64,000 nt of DNA from GBS-DC sp037442365 (GCA_037442365.1 JBBIQK010000003.1:1-64000); one strand, 5' to 3'; shown: positions 51,830-61,228, numbered from the stretch's first letter. Program-made: numbers and translations. Notes: generated by a model not told the origin, from the sequence alone.

Positions 51830-52993
51830 TCATAGAGGCTCCGCGCCTTCACTCAGGATCTTGAGGTACTCGTCATACGCGAAGACTCGGTCGCGCTTGC
51901 GCCCCGTAATCTCGCGCGCAATCCCAAGCGAAACCAGGGTCTTCATACCTTTCGCCACTGTAGGGAAGGTGATCCCCGTCTGCTGCGACACTCCGCTTAG
52001 AGTCAGCAACGGGCGCTGACAGAGACAGTGGAACACCCGGAGCGCCGTGCTTGCCGACCGCCCTGCGTGTTGAAGCTTCTGGGCATCTGTGGTGAACAGG
52101 GCAACGAGCCGCTGGGCGGTTTCCACAGCGTTTTGCGCCGTTAAGACGACGCCCTCAAGGAAGAAATCGAGCCAGGCTTCCCAGTCGCCCTCCAGGCGCA
52201 CCAGATTCAGCAGCCGATAATACTCCTGCCGGTACCGCTTGAAGTAGAGACTGAGATACAGCAACGGGCGCTGCAGCACCCCTTCGTGATGCAAAACGAA
52301 CGCTATCAACAGTCTCCCAATTCGTCCGTTTCCGTCCAGAAAGGGGTGAATGGTCTCAAACTGCACATGCGCCAGCGCCGCGCGCACAAGAGCAGGGTAT
52401 GGAATCTGCGGGTCGTGCAGGAATTGCTCCAGTTCCGCCATGCATCGGTTGACCTCTTCGGGCGGCGGCTGGACAAAGTACGCGTTGCCCGGTCGCGTGC
52501 CGCCAATCCAATTCTGGGAGCGTCGAAACTCACCCGGTTGCTTCTCACTGCCTCGCCCGCGCGAAAGCAAAATCGCATGCATCTCGCGAATCAGGCGATT
52601 GCTCAGCGGGAACCCCTCACTGAGCCGTGCCAGACCGTGATTCAGCGCCGCGACATAGTTGGAAACCTCAATCACATCTTCTACAGGGGCGCCAGGCGCT
52701 TCATCCACCTCGAATAGCAGCAGGTCAGAGAGCGAGGATTGCGTGCCCTCGATTTGGGACGAAAGCACCGCCTCACGCCGCACATAGGCGTACAGAAAAA
52801 TGTCGGGGTCAGGCAGCAGAAGCGCGACGCTGTCGAGCCTTCCCAGCGCGAGCGTCGCCCGCTCCAGCAAGCGCATGCGCTCGCCCGTAAGCTCCAGCGG
52901 CGGCTCTGGAGGCAGCGGGTGAGGCACAAAGGCGCGTACCTCCTCGCCACCGACACGCGTCGTGTGATAGTACCCGGTCAGCCCGCGTTTCAT
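51830..52993 (-). CDS. Fic-domain AMP-transferase with C-terminal winged helix
   Basis: A 387-residue class II Fic protein. The N-terminal inhibitory helix motif is S78-S-Q-I-E82-G83 (S/TxxxE-G/N). The catalytic Fic motif HPFLDGNGRIGR is at residues 216-227. A winged helix-turn-helix domain follows near 320-370 (LSGVSQQTGITFPTVAKGM). Fic proteins transfer AMP to hydroxyl groups of target proteins. The DNA-binding tail and the upstream palindromes suggest autoregulation. Confidence 0.92.
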   Translation of the reverse strand: MKRGLTGYYHTTRVGGEEVRAFVPHPLPPEPPLELTGERMRLLERATLALGRLDSVALLLPDPDIFLYAYVRREAVLSSQIEGTQSSLSDLLLFEVDEAPGAPVEDVIEVSNYVAALNHGLARLSEGFPLSNRLIREMHAILLSRGRGSEKQPGEFRRSQNWIGGTRPGNAYFVQPPPEEVNRCMAELEQFLHDPQIPYPALVRAALAHVQFETIHPFLDGNGRIGRLLIAFVLHHEGVLQRPLLYLSLYFKRYRQEYYRLLNLVRLEGDWEAWLDFFLEGVVLTAQNAVETAQRLVALFTTDAQKLQHAGRSASTALRVFHCLCQRPLLTLSGVSQQTGITFPTVAKGMKTLVSLGIAREITGRKRDRVFAYDEYLKILSEGAEPL

Positions 52994-53006
52994 CGTCAGA
53001 TTCCGC

Positions 53007-53067
53007 TATTAAACGATCGTTGAATAACGCGCCCGCTTATTAAACGATCAGGGCGCATCGTTTAATA
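53007..53067 (-). promoter_or_regulatory. Palindromic operators upstream of the fic gene
   Basis: Two sites share TATTAAACGAT. The first, 53007-53026 (TATTAAACGATCGTTGAATA), is a palindrome with one mismatched pair. The second has perfect 11-base arms TATTAAACGAT and ATCGTTTAATA (53038-53048 and 53057-53067) around CAGGGCGC. Confidence 0.65.
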
Positions 53068-53074
53068 TACCTGA

Positions 53075-53102
53075 GGCGCGGCGTAAACCCATACGCCGCG
53101 CC
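53075..53102. terminator. Hairpin after the redoxin fusion gene
   Basis: A perfect 11-base stem GGCGCGGCGTA / TACGCCGCGCC with a 6-base loop, lying just beyond the stop at 53108. It has no T-run on the minus strand. Confidence 0.6.
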
Positions 53103-53107
53103 TGCGC

Positions 53108-54901
53108 TCATAAGCTCGCGGGGATCAGGTACGAACTCCTCGCTCTGGGATCGTGGATTGCCAGGAAGATGTAGAACATCTCATCGTAGGTGCCCTCGCC
53201 GTAGCGTACCTCGCGCGGCGGGTTGCTGGGGTTGTTCGGGTTGTCCGACGAGTTGTCATACCAGCCGACGCACTCCACCACCGTGCCGGGCGGCAGCTCG
53301 ATGGGCTTCTCATAGAAGTACGCCTGCTGCCAGTTGAAGTCGTAGTCTTTGATTTGCAGCAGCGGGATGGTGCGCCCGTCGGGTGTTTTGGCAATCACTT
53401 CCGTGCCGCGCGCAATCAGGTGCATGTGCGCCATGATGCTCAGCGCGTACACAGGTCGGTCGCTCGGCGTCGTCCATCGGGCATAGACGCGGTAGTTCTT
53501 CTCGCCTGCGGGGATAGTGATTCGCGTGTTGCCAATCACCGCGAGTTGCACAGGCTTGACCTGCTCCGTGCGGTCGGCGAGGTACAGCCCGATGCGCGTG
53601 CGGTCGGTCTCGCGTTTGCCGCGCTTGAAGTAATGCACCTGCATTACGAGGTCGAATTTGCGCGGCAGGACGACTGCGACTCCGTCTTCCAGTCGGATGG
53701 GGCGCATGCCGGGCACCCATCCGCCGAGCATCATCGCGGGCACGAAGCCCGTGCCGCCGAAGTTGGCGTAGCCCGGTTTGGGGTCGGCGGCGTCCAGCTG
53801 GCGCGCCCGCCCCGAAGTGTCCACAAACATATTCGCGTGATGCACCACCTCGCGGTTGCCCGGCTGGATGTCGATGCCCACAATCACTTTGTTTTCGGGC
53901 AGCTCGACGGGGATGACAAAGTAGCGGTACTCGTCGCCGCCCACGCCGTCCAGCTCATAGGGTTCGGGCATCTCCACCACGAGGTCAGGTTCGCCATAGA
54001 ACCAGCCCTTGCTGAAGGTTGGCGGCTTGGGCGCTTTGCTCAAATCGCCCGCGGGCGCGCCCGAATCGACCCAGCGGGCAATCAGCGCAATCTCCTCGTC
54101 GGTCAGGTAAAACTCGTTTTTGAACTTCGCGAAGCCCGGCGTCGGCTTCCACGGGGGCATCAGCCGCTTCTCGGTGTAATACTTAATCTCCTTTGCCCAG
54201 CGTCGCGCGTCGTTATAGGTCTGCAGCGGGAACGGACCGATGTCGCCCGGATGATGGCAGCTGGTGCATTTCGCGTACAGGATGGGCGCGATGTGTTCCG
54301 CGAAGGTGACGGGCGCCTTTTCCAGCGCCTCCTCCGATTCGGGCAGGGTCAGGAAGCACCCGACGACCTGCGTGCGGGCGCGTGCGACCTGCTTACCCGC
54401 CAGCACCGCGTTCAGCGCGTCGCGCAGGTACTGATGCTGGGCGACCTCGCGCTTGGTCACACTGTCAATCGCGCCGCTGTAGACCACCTCGCCCCGGCGG
54501 TTCAGCACGAACGCCTGGGGCACATGCGTCGCGCCCACCGCACGCGCAATCGACGCCGCCCCCTGACGCACGACAGGGAACTGGAAGCCCAGCTGCCGCG
54601 CATGGGCGCGAACGCCCTCCAGTGTTTCGTCCGCTTCGGGGTAGACGCCGTAGAACGCCACGCCGCGCATGCGATAGGTCGCATACAGCGCGTTCAGGCG
54701 GGGCGCGTAGCGCGGCACCGCCGGGCAGCGAGTCGACAGCGTGATGAACACTACCGCCTTCGAATCGCGCAGGTCGCTCAGCCGCACCGTCGCGCCGTCA
54801 AGCGTCCGCCACTGCAGCGGGGTCGGCGCAATCTCATGCTGCCAGCCCGCCCACAGCACCAGTCCACTCAAACCTAAAGTCGTTATGCTCCATCGCATCA
54901 T
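53108..54901 (-). CDS. Redoxin - cytochrome c - copper monooxygenase fusion
   Basis: A 597-residue exported protein with three modules. After an N-terminal hydrophobic segment (about 6-20), a thioredoxin-like AhpC/TSA domain covers 25-180 with one active-site-position Cys, C59. A c-type heme site follows, CTSCH at 212-216. A type II copper, PHM-like monooxygenase domain spans about 300-597, with candidate ligands H354, H355, H423, H492 and H494. The combination is known from planctomycete and acidobacterial proteins. ATG 54901 is chosen over an 86-residue upstream extension; ATG 54898 is also possible. Confidence 0.85.
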   Translation of the reverse strand: MMRWSITTLGLSGLVLWAGWQHEIAPTPLQWRTLDGATVRLSDLRDSKAVVFITLSTRCPAVPRYAPRLNALYATYRMRGVAFYGVYPEADETLEGVRAHARQLGFQFPVVRQGAASIARAVGATHVPQAFVLNRRGEVVYSGAIDSVTKREVAQHQYLRDALNAVLAGKQVARARTQVVGCFLTLPESEEALEKAPVTFAEHIAPILYAKCTSCHHPGDIGPFPLQTYNDARRWAKEIKYYTEKRLMPPWKPTPGFAKFKNEFYLTDEEIALIARWVDSGAPAGDLSKAPKPPTFSKGWFYGEPDLVVEMPEPYELDGVGGDEYRYFVIPVELPENKVIVGIDIQPGNREVVHHANMFVDTSGRARQLDAADPKPGYANFGGTGFVPAMMLGGWVPGMRPIRLEDGVAVVLPRKFDLVMQVHYFKRGKRETDRTRIGLYLADRTEQVKPVQLAVIGNTRITIPAGEKNYRVYARWTTPSDRPVYALSIMAHMHLIARGTEVIAKTPDGRTIPLLQIKDYDFNWQQAYFYEKPIELPPGTVVECVGWYDNSSDNPNNPSNPPREVRYGEGTYDEMFYIFLAIHDPRARSSYLIPASL

Positions 54902-55019
54902 CGCTCTCACCTGTGATAACCATACCCGATTTGTCAAGAGATTCCTGCGAAGTTTTTGCGAACACGGCTCTCTGGGGTATCCTCTCGATAGTTGTGGGCG
55001 AAGTTGAGGGAAAAACGCC

Positions 55020-56162
55020 ATGCCGAAACGCCACCCGCTCTCGCCGATACTGTTTCTGGTGCGCAATCCGGGGCGCAGCCTACCCCTGACGCTGGTGCTG
55101 GCGCTGGCGGTGCTGACCATTGCCAGCGTGGTCGCGCTGCTCAACTCCATCGACCGCACGATTCTGAAGATTTATGACTACAACCGCTACTTTGCCGCCA
55201 TCACGCCGCGTGGCTCTAATCGCCTCAAGCCTGAACTGGCAGCGCGCATCGAACGCGCGCCCTACTACGCCGCCTCCTATGAGACGGTCGTGTGCTTTAT
55301 GAACGCGGAGACTATCGTGGGCAAGATGCCGTTCGTGATATTCGGGCTGGCGCAGGAACAGATGGCGCCGCTGGCGGCGCGCTGCAGGCTCTCGCTCCGC
55401 GAGGGGCGATACCCCCTGCCCGGCGAGGCGGGCGTCGCGCTCTCGGAGCCGCTGATGCGCAACAAGAACCTCAAACTCGGCGATGTGGTGCTGTCGCCGC
55501 TAATCCCCGACCAGTACGCGCCTGTGCCCGTGCGCGTGGTGGGCGTGCTGCACGGCGACACATGGCTGGCGATTGGCTCGCTGGAGTTCATTCGCGACAA
55601 CTTTTTCCCGCCGACGCGCAACCTGCTGATTTTCGCAACCCAGCCGCGCTATCAGCCCCGCCTCGATGCGTGGCTTCGCGACGCGCTCAAGGGCGAGCAG
55701 GCGCGCGTGTGGACCTACGCCGAACTGCAGGAAGAGACGCACCGCGCCTTCCGCAATCTCTACTTCATCACGGGCATCGTGGTCACGGTGGTCGCCGTGA
55801 TGCTGGCGACGATGACGGGACTGCTGGCGAATATCTACTTCCAGCAGCGGCTGGTGGAGTTCGGGCTGCTGCAGGCGATTGGCTTCACACGGCGCGGGTT
55901 GCTGATGCGCGTGTCGCTGGAGACCATCACCGTCGTCGCGCTGGGGTGGGCGCTGGGCGTATTGTGCGCGATGGGCATCCTGCTTTGGGCGAAGGTGCAC
56001 ATTATGGAGCCGCGCGGGCTGTATATCGAGCCGTTTGACCCGATTGCGTATCAATACACGCTGCCCGTGCCGTTGATGGTGCTGGCGTTCGCGCTGTTCA
56101 CGATTGGCTGGCGTTTGCGCACTTTCGATCCTGTCGCGATTGTGGAACGGCGGATTGTATGA
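55020..56162 (+). CDS. ABC transporter permease of the FtsX/MacB type
   Basis: A 380-residue inner-membrane protein. It has one TM helix near 20-40, a large extracytoplasmic domain (about 45-245), and three TM helices (about 250-275, 300-325 and 350-370) forming the FtsX-like domain. The conserved loop LVEFGLLQAIGFTRRGLL is near residues 278-296. Such permeases work with an ATPase to export lipoproteins, peptides or toxins; no ATPase gene is next to it. Confidence 0.85.
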   Translation: MPKRHPLSPILFLVRNPGRSLPLTLVLALAVLTIASVVALLNSIDRTILKIYDYNRYFAAITPRGSNRLKPELAARIERAPYYAASYETVVCFMNAETIVGKMPFVIFGLAQEQMAPLAARCRLSLREGRYPLPGEAGVALSEPLMRNKNLKLGDVVLSPLIPDQYAPVPVRVVGVLHGDTWLAIGSLEFIRDNFFPPTRNLLIFATQPRYQPRLDAWLRDALKGEQARVWTYAELQEETHRAFRNLYFITGIVVTVVAVMLATMTGLLANIYFQQRLVEFGLLQAIGFTRRGLLMRVSLETITVVALGWALGVLCAMGILLWAKVHIMEPRGLYIEPFDPIAYQYTLPVPLMVLAFALFTIGWRLRTFDPVAIVERRIV

Positions 56163-56261
56163 ATCGGCGCGTATCTGACTGTGGCGGCATGGCGCGAACG
56201 ATCCCTGAGGCGACGAAGCGTGCGTCGAGGGCAAGCGCCGGGCGCGCTGCTGCATAAAAAT

Positions 56262-56293
56262 GAACCCCCCTCCCGAAGCTTCGAGAGAGGGGA
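56262..56293. terminator. Shared terminator between convergent genes
   Basis: The stem CCCCTCCCGAAG / CTTCGAGAGAGGGG lies between the permease gene and the PEP-CTERM gene; on the minus strand the stem is followed by TTCATTTTT. Confidence 0.65.
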
Positions 56294-56317
56294 ACAAGGG
56301 AATGAGAGTCGGTCCGC

Positions 56318-56950
56318 TTACTTCTTGCGGCGGCGCAGCCCCAGCAGCCCTGCCAGACCCGCGCCCAGCGCGACCATGCTCGCAGGCTCCGGCACTGCCA
56401 GCACCTCAATCGCGAAGTTCGCGACAGGGTTGCCGCCGAAGGAGAAGTACTCGTTGGCATCGATGATGCCGCTGCTGTTCTGATCAAAGGCGAACAGATC
56501 CTGGCTGGAGCCAACGGTCGGGTTCGGGTTGGGCGAGAGAACCATACCCGCCTGCGCTGCGTTCGCCGACAGACCAATCCACAGAGTCTGCAGCCCGCCG
56601 CCGATATTCGGCGTGCCGAACTGGAGCTGGAACAGGCCGCTCGGGATGTTCTGAATGGTCGATGTGAAGAGCAGGTTGCCTACCGCGCCGCCTGCGCCCG
56701 TCGCGTCGTACACATACAGCGTCGCATCAACATTGAACTGGTTGGCGTTGAAAAACGCGATGTTAATCTGCTTGATGAGTGCGCCAGCAGGATTCGCGCG
56801 GGTCACATCGTCCAGGACTTGCAGGTTCACGCCGACAGGAACATAGAACTGGTACCCGCCGCCAGGATCGTTATCGAAGTCGACGATGTTCGCCTGCGCC
56901 TGCAGCGTCAGCGCGCTCAGCACGCCCAGAAGAGCCATCACTCGTTTCAT
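56318..56950 (-). CDS. PEP-CTERM sorting-signal protein
   Basis: A 210-residue exported protein. Signal peptide at residues 1-20 (LLGVLSALTLQAQA), then a beta-rich mature region and a C-terminal sorting signal: VPEPAS, a hydrophobic helix and the basic end RRRKK. PEP-CTERM proteins are processed by an exosortase and linked to exopolysaccharide. ATG 56950 follows GGAGG by 9 bases. TATAAT on the minus strand (57071-57076) leaves a leader of about 110 bases. No exosortase gene is nearby. Confidence 0.85.
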   Translation of the reverse strand: MKRVMALLGVLSALTLQAQANIVDFDNDPGGGYQFYVPVGVNLQVLDDVTRANPAGALIKQINIAFFNANQFNVDATLYVYDATGAGGAVGNLLFTSTIQNIPSGLFQLQFGTPNIGGGLQTLWIGLSANAAQAGMVLSPNPNPTVGSSQDLFAFDQNSSGIIDANEYFSFGGNPVANFAIEVLAVPEPASMVALGAGLAGLLGLRRRKK

Positions 56951-57206
56951 CAGCATAGACCTCCTATGATTGGTTTTGCGAAGCCTCAAGCGGCTTCATA
57001 CAATTAGACTCGAAAGTCGCCCAAAAGCGGACAAGGGCACGAGAGAATGCTTCAGGCTCCTTTCGCTCCTATTATAACACGGAAATTGTTGCACTAACGC
57101 CAGTAAAAATGCGAGTTTTGGGGGTGGATTGGGTGCTTCTGGGGGGTATACGAACGCTACCGCACAAACAACGCCTCCGTGAGCGGCGTCAGACAGAAAC
57201 GCCCCG
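56951..57206. other. PEP-CTERM leader and promoter region
   Basis: It holds the minus-strand TATAAT at 57071-57076 and a leader of about 110 bases. No second gene was found, and the region ends at the URO-D-like gene stop. Confidence 0.35.
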
Positions 57207-58190
57207 CTACGCGCTCAGTGCGAACTCCCGAATGGATAGCAGCACTTCGGGGCTGATGTCGGTCGGCACGGAGCAGCCGGGCGCGAGGATGAACCCCTGC
57301 CTGCCAACGCTATCCCGCGCGTCCTGCGCCTGCTGGAACACTCGCTCGCGGCACATCGTGGGCAGCTCGCGCTCGTTCAGCCCGCCCATCACGCAGCGGT
57401 CGAACAGCCGCTTACCCTCCGCGAGGCTCAGCGTCGTGCTGCGGTCGCTCCAGCAGACTATCGCCGCGGGCGCGTCCACCAGCAAATCCGCGTACAGTTC
57501 GCCGTAGCCGTGCAGGTGCAGCACATTGTAGCGCCCCTCAGCGATCGACTCCAGCAGCGCGTGGTCGAGCGGCGCGAAGTGTTCCGTGTAAACCGCGCGC
57601 GGGGCGGCGTCTGCGCCCACACCGTTCACTGCGTAGTAAATCCCGTCGCACACGGTCAGCGCGTACCGCGCGTACAGCTGCAGGTTCGCCTGAATCGTGC
57701 GCACGCCCGCCATCACCGCGTCGGGCGCGAGCGCGAGATGCTCCAGCAGCTTGCCCTCGCAGAGCTTGTTCGCGTAGTAGAAAGCGTTGAACACGGTCTC
57801 GATAATCGGCGTGTCGTGGGGAACCATCGCTCGCAGGCGGCGCAGCATCTCAATCTGTGCGCCGAAGTGTCCCCTATCGGGCGGCAGGGGGGTGAGTTTC
57901 GCCCAGTCGTCGGCATGGCGCACGCAAGGCAACCCGTCGGGCGTCTCGTAGGGGATGTCGTGCATCACCTTCAGCAGGTCGGGCTGGTAGCGTCGCCAGA
58001 ACTCGTAGGTCGCGTGGCTCATGCCCTCGATATAGTGCTGCAGCACGGCTTCGCTGACGGGCGCGCGGTACTCGGCGTGCAACGCCTGCGGGAACCACGC
58101 TTCCGTGCGGAAGTGGTACCAGAAGCAGTAGGGCAGCCGATCCACTGCGCCGCCGACGATTGCCTGCTCGATGCGCTCACGCGAGGTCAT
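57207..58190 (-). CDS. URO-D superfamily enzyme
   Basis: A 327-residue protein of the uroporphyrinogen decarboxylase superfamily, a TIM-barrel group that also includes methylcobalamin:CoM methyltransferases. The opening TSRERIEQAIVGGAVDRLPY and the PIIETVFNAFYYA and YNVLHLHGYGELY blocks fit the superfamily. The zinc motif of methyltransferases is not clear, and true HemE residues are only partly present, so a decarboxylase or methyltransferase-like role is equally possible. It starts 33 bases after the cca gene ends. Confidence 0.7.
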   Translation of the reverse strand: MTSRERIEQAIVGGAVDRLPYCFWYHFRTEAWFPQALHAEYRAPVSEAVLQHYIEGMSHATYEFWRRYQPDLLKVMHDIPYETPDGLPCVRHADDWAKLTPLPPDRGHFGAQIEMLRRLRAMVPHDTPIIETVFNAFYYANKLCEGKLLEHLALAPDAVMAGVRTIQANLQLYARYALTVCDGIYYAVNGVGADAAPRAVYTEHFAPLDHALLESIAEGRYNVLHLHGYGELYADLLVDAPAAIVCWSDRSTTLSLAEGKRLFDRCVMGGLNERELPTMCRERVFQQAQDARDSVGRQGFILAPGCSVPTDISPEVLLSIREFALSA

Positions 58191-58223
58191 AGCGAAGGTA
58201 TTGTACCACAGCGGCGAGGGCGT

Positions 58224-59621
58224 TCACGAAGACGCCCCGCGCGCCTCCCGAAGGTACGCCTCCGCCAGACGCAGGGCATGCTCGGCGTCGTCGGGCTGGA
58301 GCGCGCCCTCGATTACCTGCTCTTCCAGATGGCGCTTGATCTGCCCCACCAGCGGGCTGGGTTTCAGCCCGAAGTGGCGCATGATTTGCTCGCCTGTGAG
58401 GGGACTGCGCCAGCGTGTGGGCGATTGCGCCGCCTGTACCTGCGCGATACGCGTGCGCAATGCGGCGATGTCGGCATGCACCACATCGTGTCGCTGCGCT
58501 CCGATGTCCGCCTCCACCAGGCGCAGCAGCGGCTCCAGCAGCTCGCCCGCGTCGCGGATGAGACGCCGCACTGCCGCGTCGCTCCACTGGGGCGTGTAAA
58601 AGCCCGGACGCATGTGCATGCGCACCAGTTTGCGGACGCGCTCGAGGGTCGCCGTCGGGTAGCGCAGGGCGCGCAGCCAGTTGCGGGCTATCTCCGCGCC
58701 CACGCGGTCATGTTCGTAAAAATGCACCGCGCCGTCGGCGTCCACCGTGCGCGTGGCGGGCTTACCGACATCGTGCAAAAGCGCCGCGAGCCGCAGCTCC
58801 CACGCGGGCATCGCCAGCCCTGTCGGGTCGACGCCCTCCACCGTCTTCAGGCTGTGCCCCCACACATCGTAAAGGTGATAGTCGTTCTGCGTGCAGCCGA
58901 CCATCGGCAGGAGCGGCTCGGCGAACTGCGCCAGTAGCCCCATCTCCAGCAACATCTGCAGTCCTGCCGCTGCTGCAGGGGAGTCCATCAGGCGCGTGAA
59001 CTCGGTCTGGATGCGCTCGATGCTCACGATGCGGAGTCGTTCAGCTTGCTCGCGGATGGCGTCTGCGGCAACAGGCTCCAGCGTGAAGCCGAGTTGCACG
59101 GCGAATCGCACGGCGCGCAGCATCCGCAGCGGGTCTTCGTAGAAGGTCTCGCGCGGGTCGCGCGGGGTGCGCAGGCGTTTCGCCTGCAGGTCCTGCAGCC
59201 CGACGCCCAGCGGGTCGACAATCTCGCCTGTGTGCAGGTTCTCCAGCAGGGTGTTGACCGTGAAGTCGCGGCGCAGGGCGTCTTCGTAGAGGGTGGCAGG
59301 CTGTACCTGCGCGGGTTTGCGGCTGGTATCGTGATACGACTCTGCGCGGGCGGTCACCAGCTCTACCGCGAGGTCGTCGACATGCACCATCGTCGTGCCG
59401 AAGCGGGGGAAGGTCACGGGCGGATGGCTGGCGACGCCCCGCTCATATAAAAACTGCGCGAGCGCCAGCGCGTCGCCTTCCAGCACGAGGTCTACATCGC
59501 TGGGCAGGGGGCGTCCCAGCAACTTATCGCGCACATACCCCCCCACGAGGTAGACTTTGCCTTCGTAGGGGGTGTCGGCTAATCCATCGCGCAATCGCTG
59601 CAGGGCGCGCTCGAGATTCAC
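58224..59621 (-). CDS. tRNA nucleotidyltransferase / poly(A) polymerase-like (CCA-type)
   Basis: A 465-residue class II nucleotidyltransferase. The head domain shows LVGGYVRDKLLG and SDVDLV (about 25-46), then RRDFTVNTL (about 117) and the neck LRAVRFAVQLGF (about 168). An HD domain carries LLHDVGKPATR (about 290). The enzyme adds C and A residues to tRNA 3' ends. Its start overlaps the prcA stop by 4 bases (ATGA), placing it in the proteasome operon. Confidence 0.88.
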   Translation of the reverse strand: MNLERALQRLRDGLADTPYEGKVYLVGGYVRDKLLGRPLPSDVDLVLEGDALALAQFLYERGVASHPPVTFPRFGTTMVHVDDLAVELVTARAESYHDTSRKPAQVQPATLYEDALRRDFTVNTLLENLHTGEIVDPLGVGLQDLQAKRLRTPRDPRETFYEDPLRMLRAVRFAVQLGFTLEPVAADAIREQAERLRIVSIERIQTEFTRLMDSPAAAAGLQMLLEMGLLAQFAEPLLPMVGCTQNDYHLYDVWGHSLKTVEGVDPTGLAMPAWELRLAALLHDVGKPATRTVDADGAVHFYEHDRVGAEIARNWLRALRYPTATLERVRKLVRMHMRPGFYTPQWSDAAVRRLIRDAGELLEPLLRLVEADIGAQRHDVVHADIAALRTRIAQVQAAQSPTRWRSPLTGEQIMRHFGLKPSPLVGQIKRHLEEQVIEGALQPDDAEHALRLAEAYLREARGASS

Positions 59622-60370
59622 AGCCGCTTCAGGTAGGGTTCCAGCTGGTCTGGCGGGAGCAGGCGGAATCGGTTCTCGCGCAGGGTCTGGCGTTCCAGGA
59701 TGCCGACCTCCACCTGCGCCTCGCCGAGCATCTCACGCAGGCGATTGCGCGCGGCGTCTTCCGAGACGGCGTCGACATCCTCCTGCTGGGCGGCTTCGTA
59801 GGCGATGCCCCACGCGGTGAGTGCAATCGGCAGGGCAGTCTCCAGTGTTGGGGGGCGCGTGAGCTGCGCCTCCAGGTAGCGCGTCGTTTGCTCTTCGGCA
59901 TGCGGCGCGCCGCCAATCACGGCAAATCGCTCGTAAGGCAAAAACTCGCCGTCGTAGTTGAGCGTGTAGAACTGATCGCGTTCGGGCGCGTCGTGCAGCT
60001 CGGCGAACAGCGCGCGCGCCACAAACGGGGTCGTGAGCGGGTCGCCGAACGCCTTTTTGAGCGCGGGCGAGAGCGCAAACCCCACCACGCGCTGGATGGT
60101 CACATCGTCGGGGCTGCGCACGAAGCCCTCCTGATGCGCGAAATCGATCGCCGCCAGACGCAGGTTCTCCACATCCGCCTGATTGCCAATCGCGGAGAAC
60201 ATCAGGCGGTCATAGATTTCGTACACCTTGCGCCCACGCCGCTTGAGCGCAAGCAGCAGCACGCCGTTATCGTAGCTGATTCCTATCACGGGGCTGCCCG
60301 CGCGCAGGCGATTGCGGATATACTGCGCCCGCTGCTGCAGATTCTCCTGAAAGTCGTAAGGGGTCAGCAT
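59618..60370 (-). CDS. prcA: 20S proteasome alpha-type subunit
   Basis: A 250-residue proteasome subunit. The alpha-type N-terminal helix YDFQENLQQRAQYIRNRLRA comes first, as in actinobacterial PrcA, and no catalytic Thr1 follows a propeptide. IGISYDNGVLLLAL is the first strand pair. Alpha rings gate entry to the chamber. ATG 60370 overlaps the prcB stop by one base, and the stop overlaps the cca start by 4. The end, PYLKRL, has no HbYX tail; in known systems that tail belongs to the ATPase. Confidence 0.92.
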   Translation of the reverse strand: MLTPYDFQENLQQRAQYIRNRLRAGSPVIGISYDNGVLLLALKRRGRKVYEIYDRLMFSAIGNQADVENLRLAAIDFAHQEGFVRSPDDVTIQRVVGFALSPALKKAFGDPLTTPFVARALFAELHDAPERDQFYTLNYDGEFLPYERFAVIGGAPHAEEQTTRYLEAQLTRPPTLETALPIALTAWGIAYEAAQQEDVDAVSEDAARNRLREMLGEAQVEVGILERQTLRENRFRLLPPDQLEPYLKRL

Positions 60371-61173
60371 CAGCCGTTGCCTCCATTGCGAATCGACTGC
60401 ACGATGTCGCGGATGGTCGCTTCGGGCACTTCGAACACGCCCTCGCGGTTCACATAGCGCGCGGTCGGCAGCACTTTATCGATGCCGCCCGTCGCCGCGT
60501 CCAGGTCGGCGGCGATGTCGAGCAGCAGAATCGCCTCGCGCAGCGCCTCTTCCAGCGGGCGCTGGCTGAACGGTCCGTGCGTTTTGGTGATGTAGTCGAA
60601 CACGCCGCGAATGCGCTCCGAGCCAGAGCCTGCCGCGCCGTATTCGGGGGTCTCGAACCGCGCGCCGCTCACATCGTAGAAGAAGATGCGCCCACTGTCC
60701 CGATCGGGGTCGTAGACGCTGAGGATAGGGATAAACAGCCCGATTCCGCCCAGCGCGTTGGGCAGGTTCGCTGACAGCGCGCGCGAGACCTCCTGCAGTT
60801 TGCCGTCGAGGCTCATGGGCTGGAGCTGGCTGCGGGCGTAGTATTTGAACGAGTGGCGCAGGTAGCGCACGACCTCCATCGCGCGCCCATACGCGCCCGC
60901 GATGGCGACCAGCGTGTAGTCGTCGAGGGGGATGATTTTGTCGGCGCGGTCATACATCACGGCGTTGGCGGCGGTGGCGCGTCGGTCGCCCACATTCAGC
61001 ACGCCGCCCTGAAACTTGAGCGCAATCACGGTCGTGCCATGCACTTCCAGCGCAGCGTTGAGCGCGGGGTTCGGCGCGTCGATGGGACTGAGCAACGGCA
61101 CGCGCACGCCCGACTGCGCCTGATACCGCTGAAGCAGTTCATAAAAGTCGCCCGAATAGGTCTGTGTTATCAT
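60370..61173 (-). CDS. prcB: 20S proteasome beta-type catalytic subunit
   Basis: A 267-residue proteasome subunit with a 46-residue propeptide ending HG before the nucleophile T47. Counting from this Thr as T1, D17 and K33 fall exactly at the conserved catalytic spacing (TTVIALKFQGGVLNVGDRRA..., K at 33). The active chamber degrades unfolded, tagged proteins. The gene lies between the tag gene (84-base gap with a hairpin) and prcA (one-base overlap). Confidence 0.95.
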   Translation of the reverse strand: MITQTYSGDFYELLQRYQAQSGVRVPLLSPIDAPNPALNAALEVHGTTVIALKFQGGVLNVGDRRATAANAVMYDRADKIIPLDDYTLVAIAGAYGRAMEVVRYLRHSFKYYARSQLQPMSLDGKLQEVSRALSANLPNALGGIGLFIPILSVYDPDRDSGRIFFYDVSGARFETPEYGAAGSGSERIRGVFDYITKTHGPFSQRPLEEALREAILLLDIAADLDAATGGIDKVLPTARYVNREGVFEVPEATIRDIVQSIRNGGNG

Positions 61174-61201
61174 AGTCGTTCGCTCAGATTCGGTTGCTTG
61201 C

Positions 61202-61228
61202 GGACGCCCGCAGGCGATGCAGGCGTCC
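61202..61228. other. Hairpin between the ubact and prcB genes
   Basis: Stem GGACGCC / GGCGTCC with a 13-base loop that can extend partly, in the 84-base gap. No T-run follows on the minus strand. It may slow transcription or set mRNA processing so that tag and protease are made in different amounts. Confidence 0.45.

Noticed and set aside
54919..54937. Consensus -35/-10 promoter for the redoxin fusion (TTGACA and TATGGT)
   Set aside because: The two hexamers are only 7 bases apart, too close for a sigma-70-type promoter.
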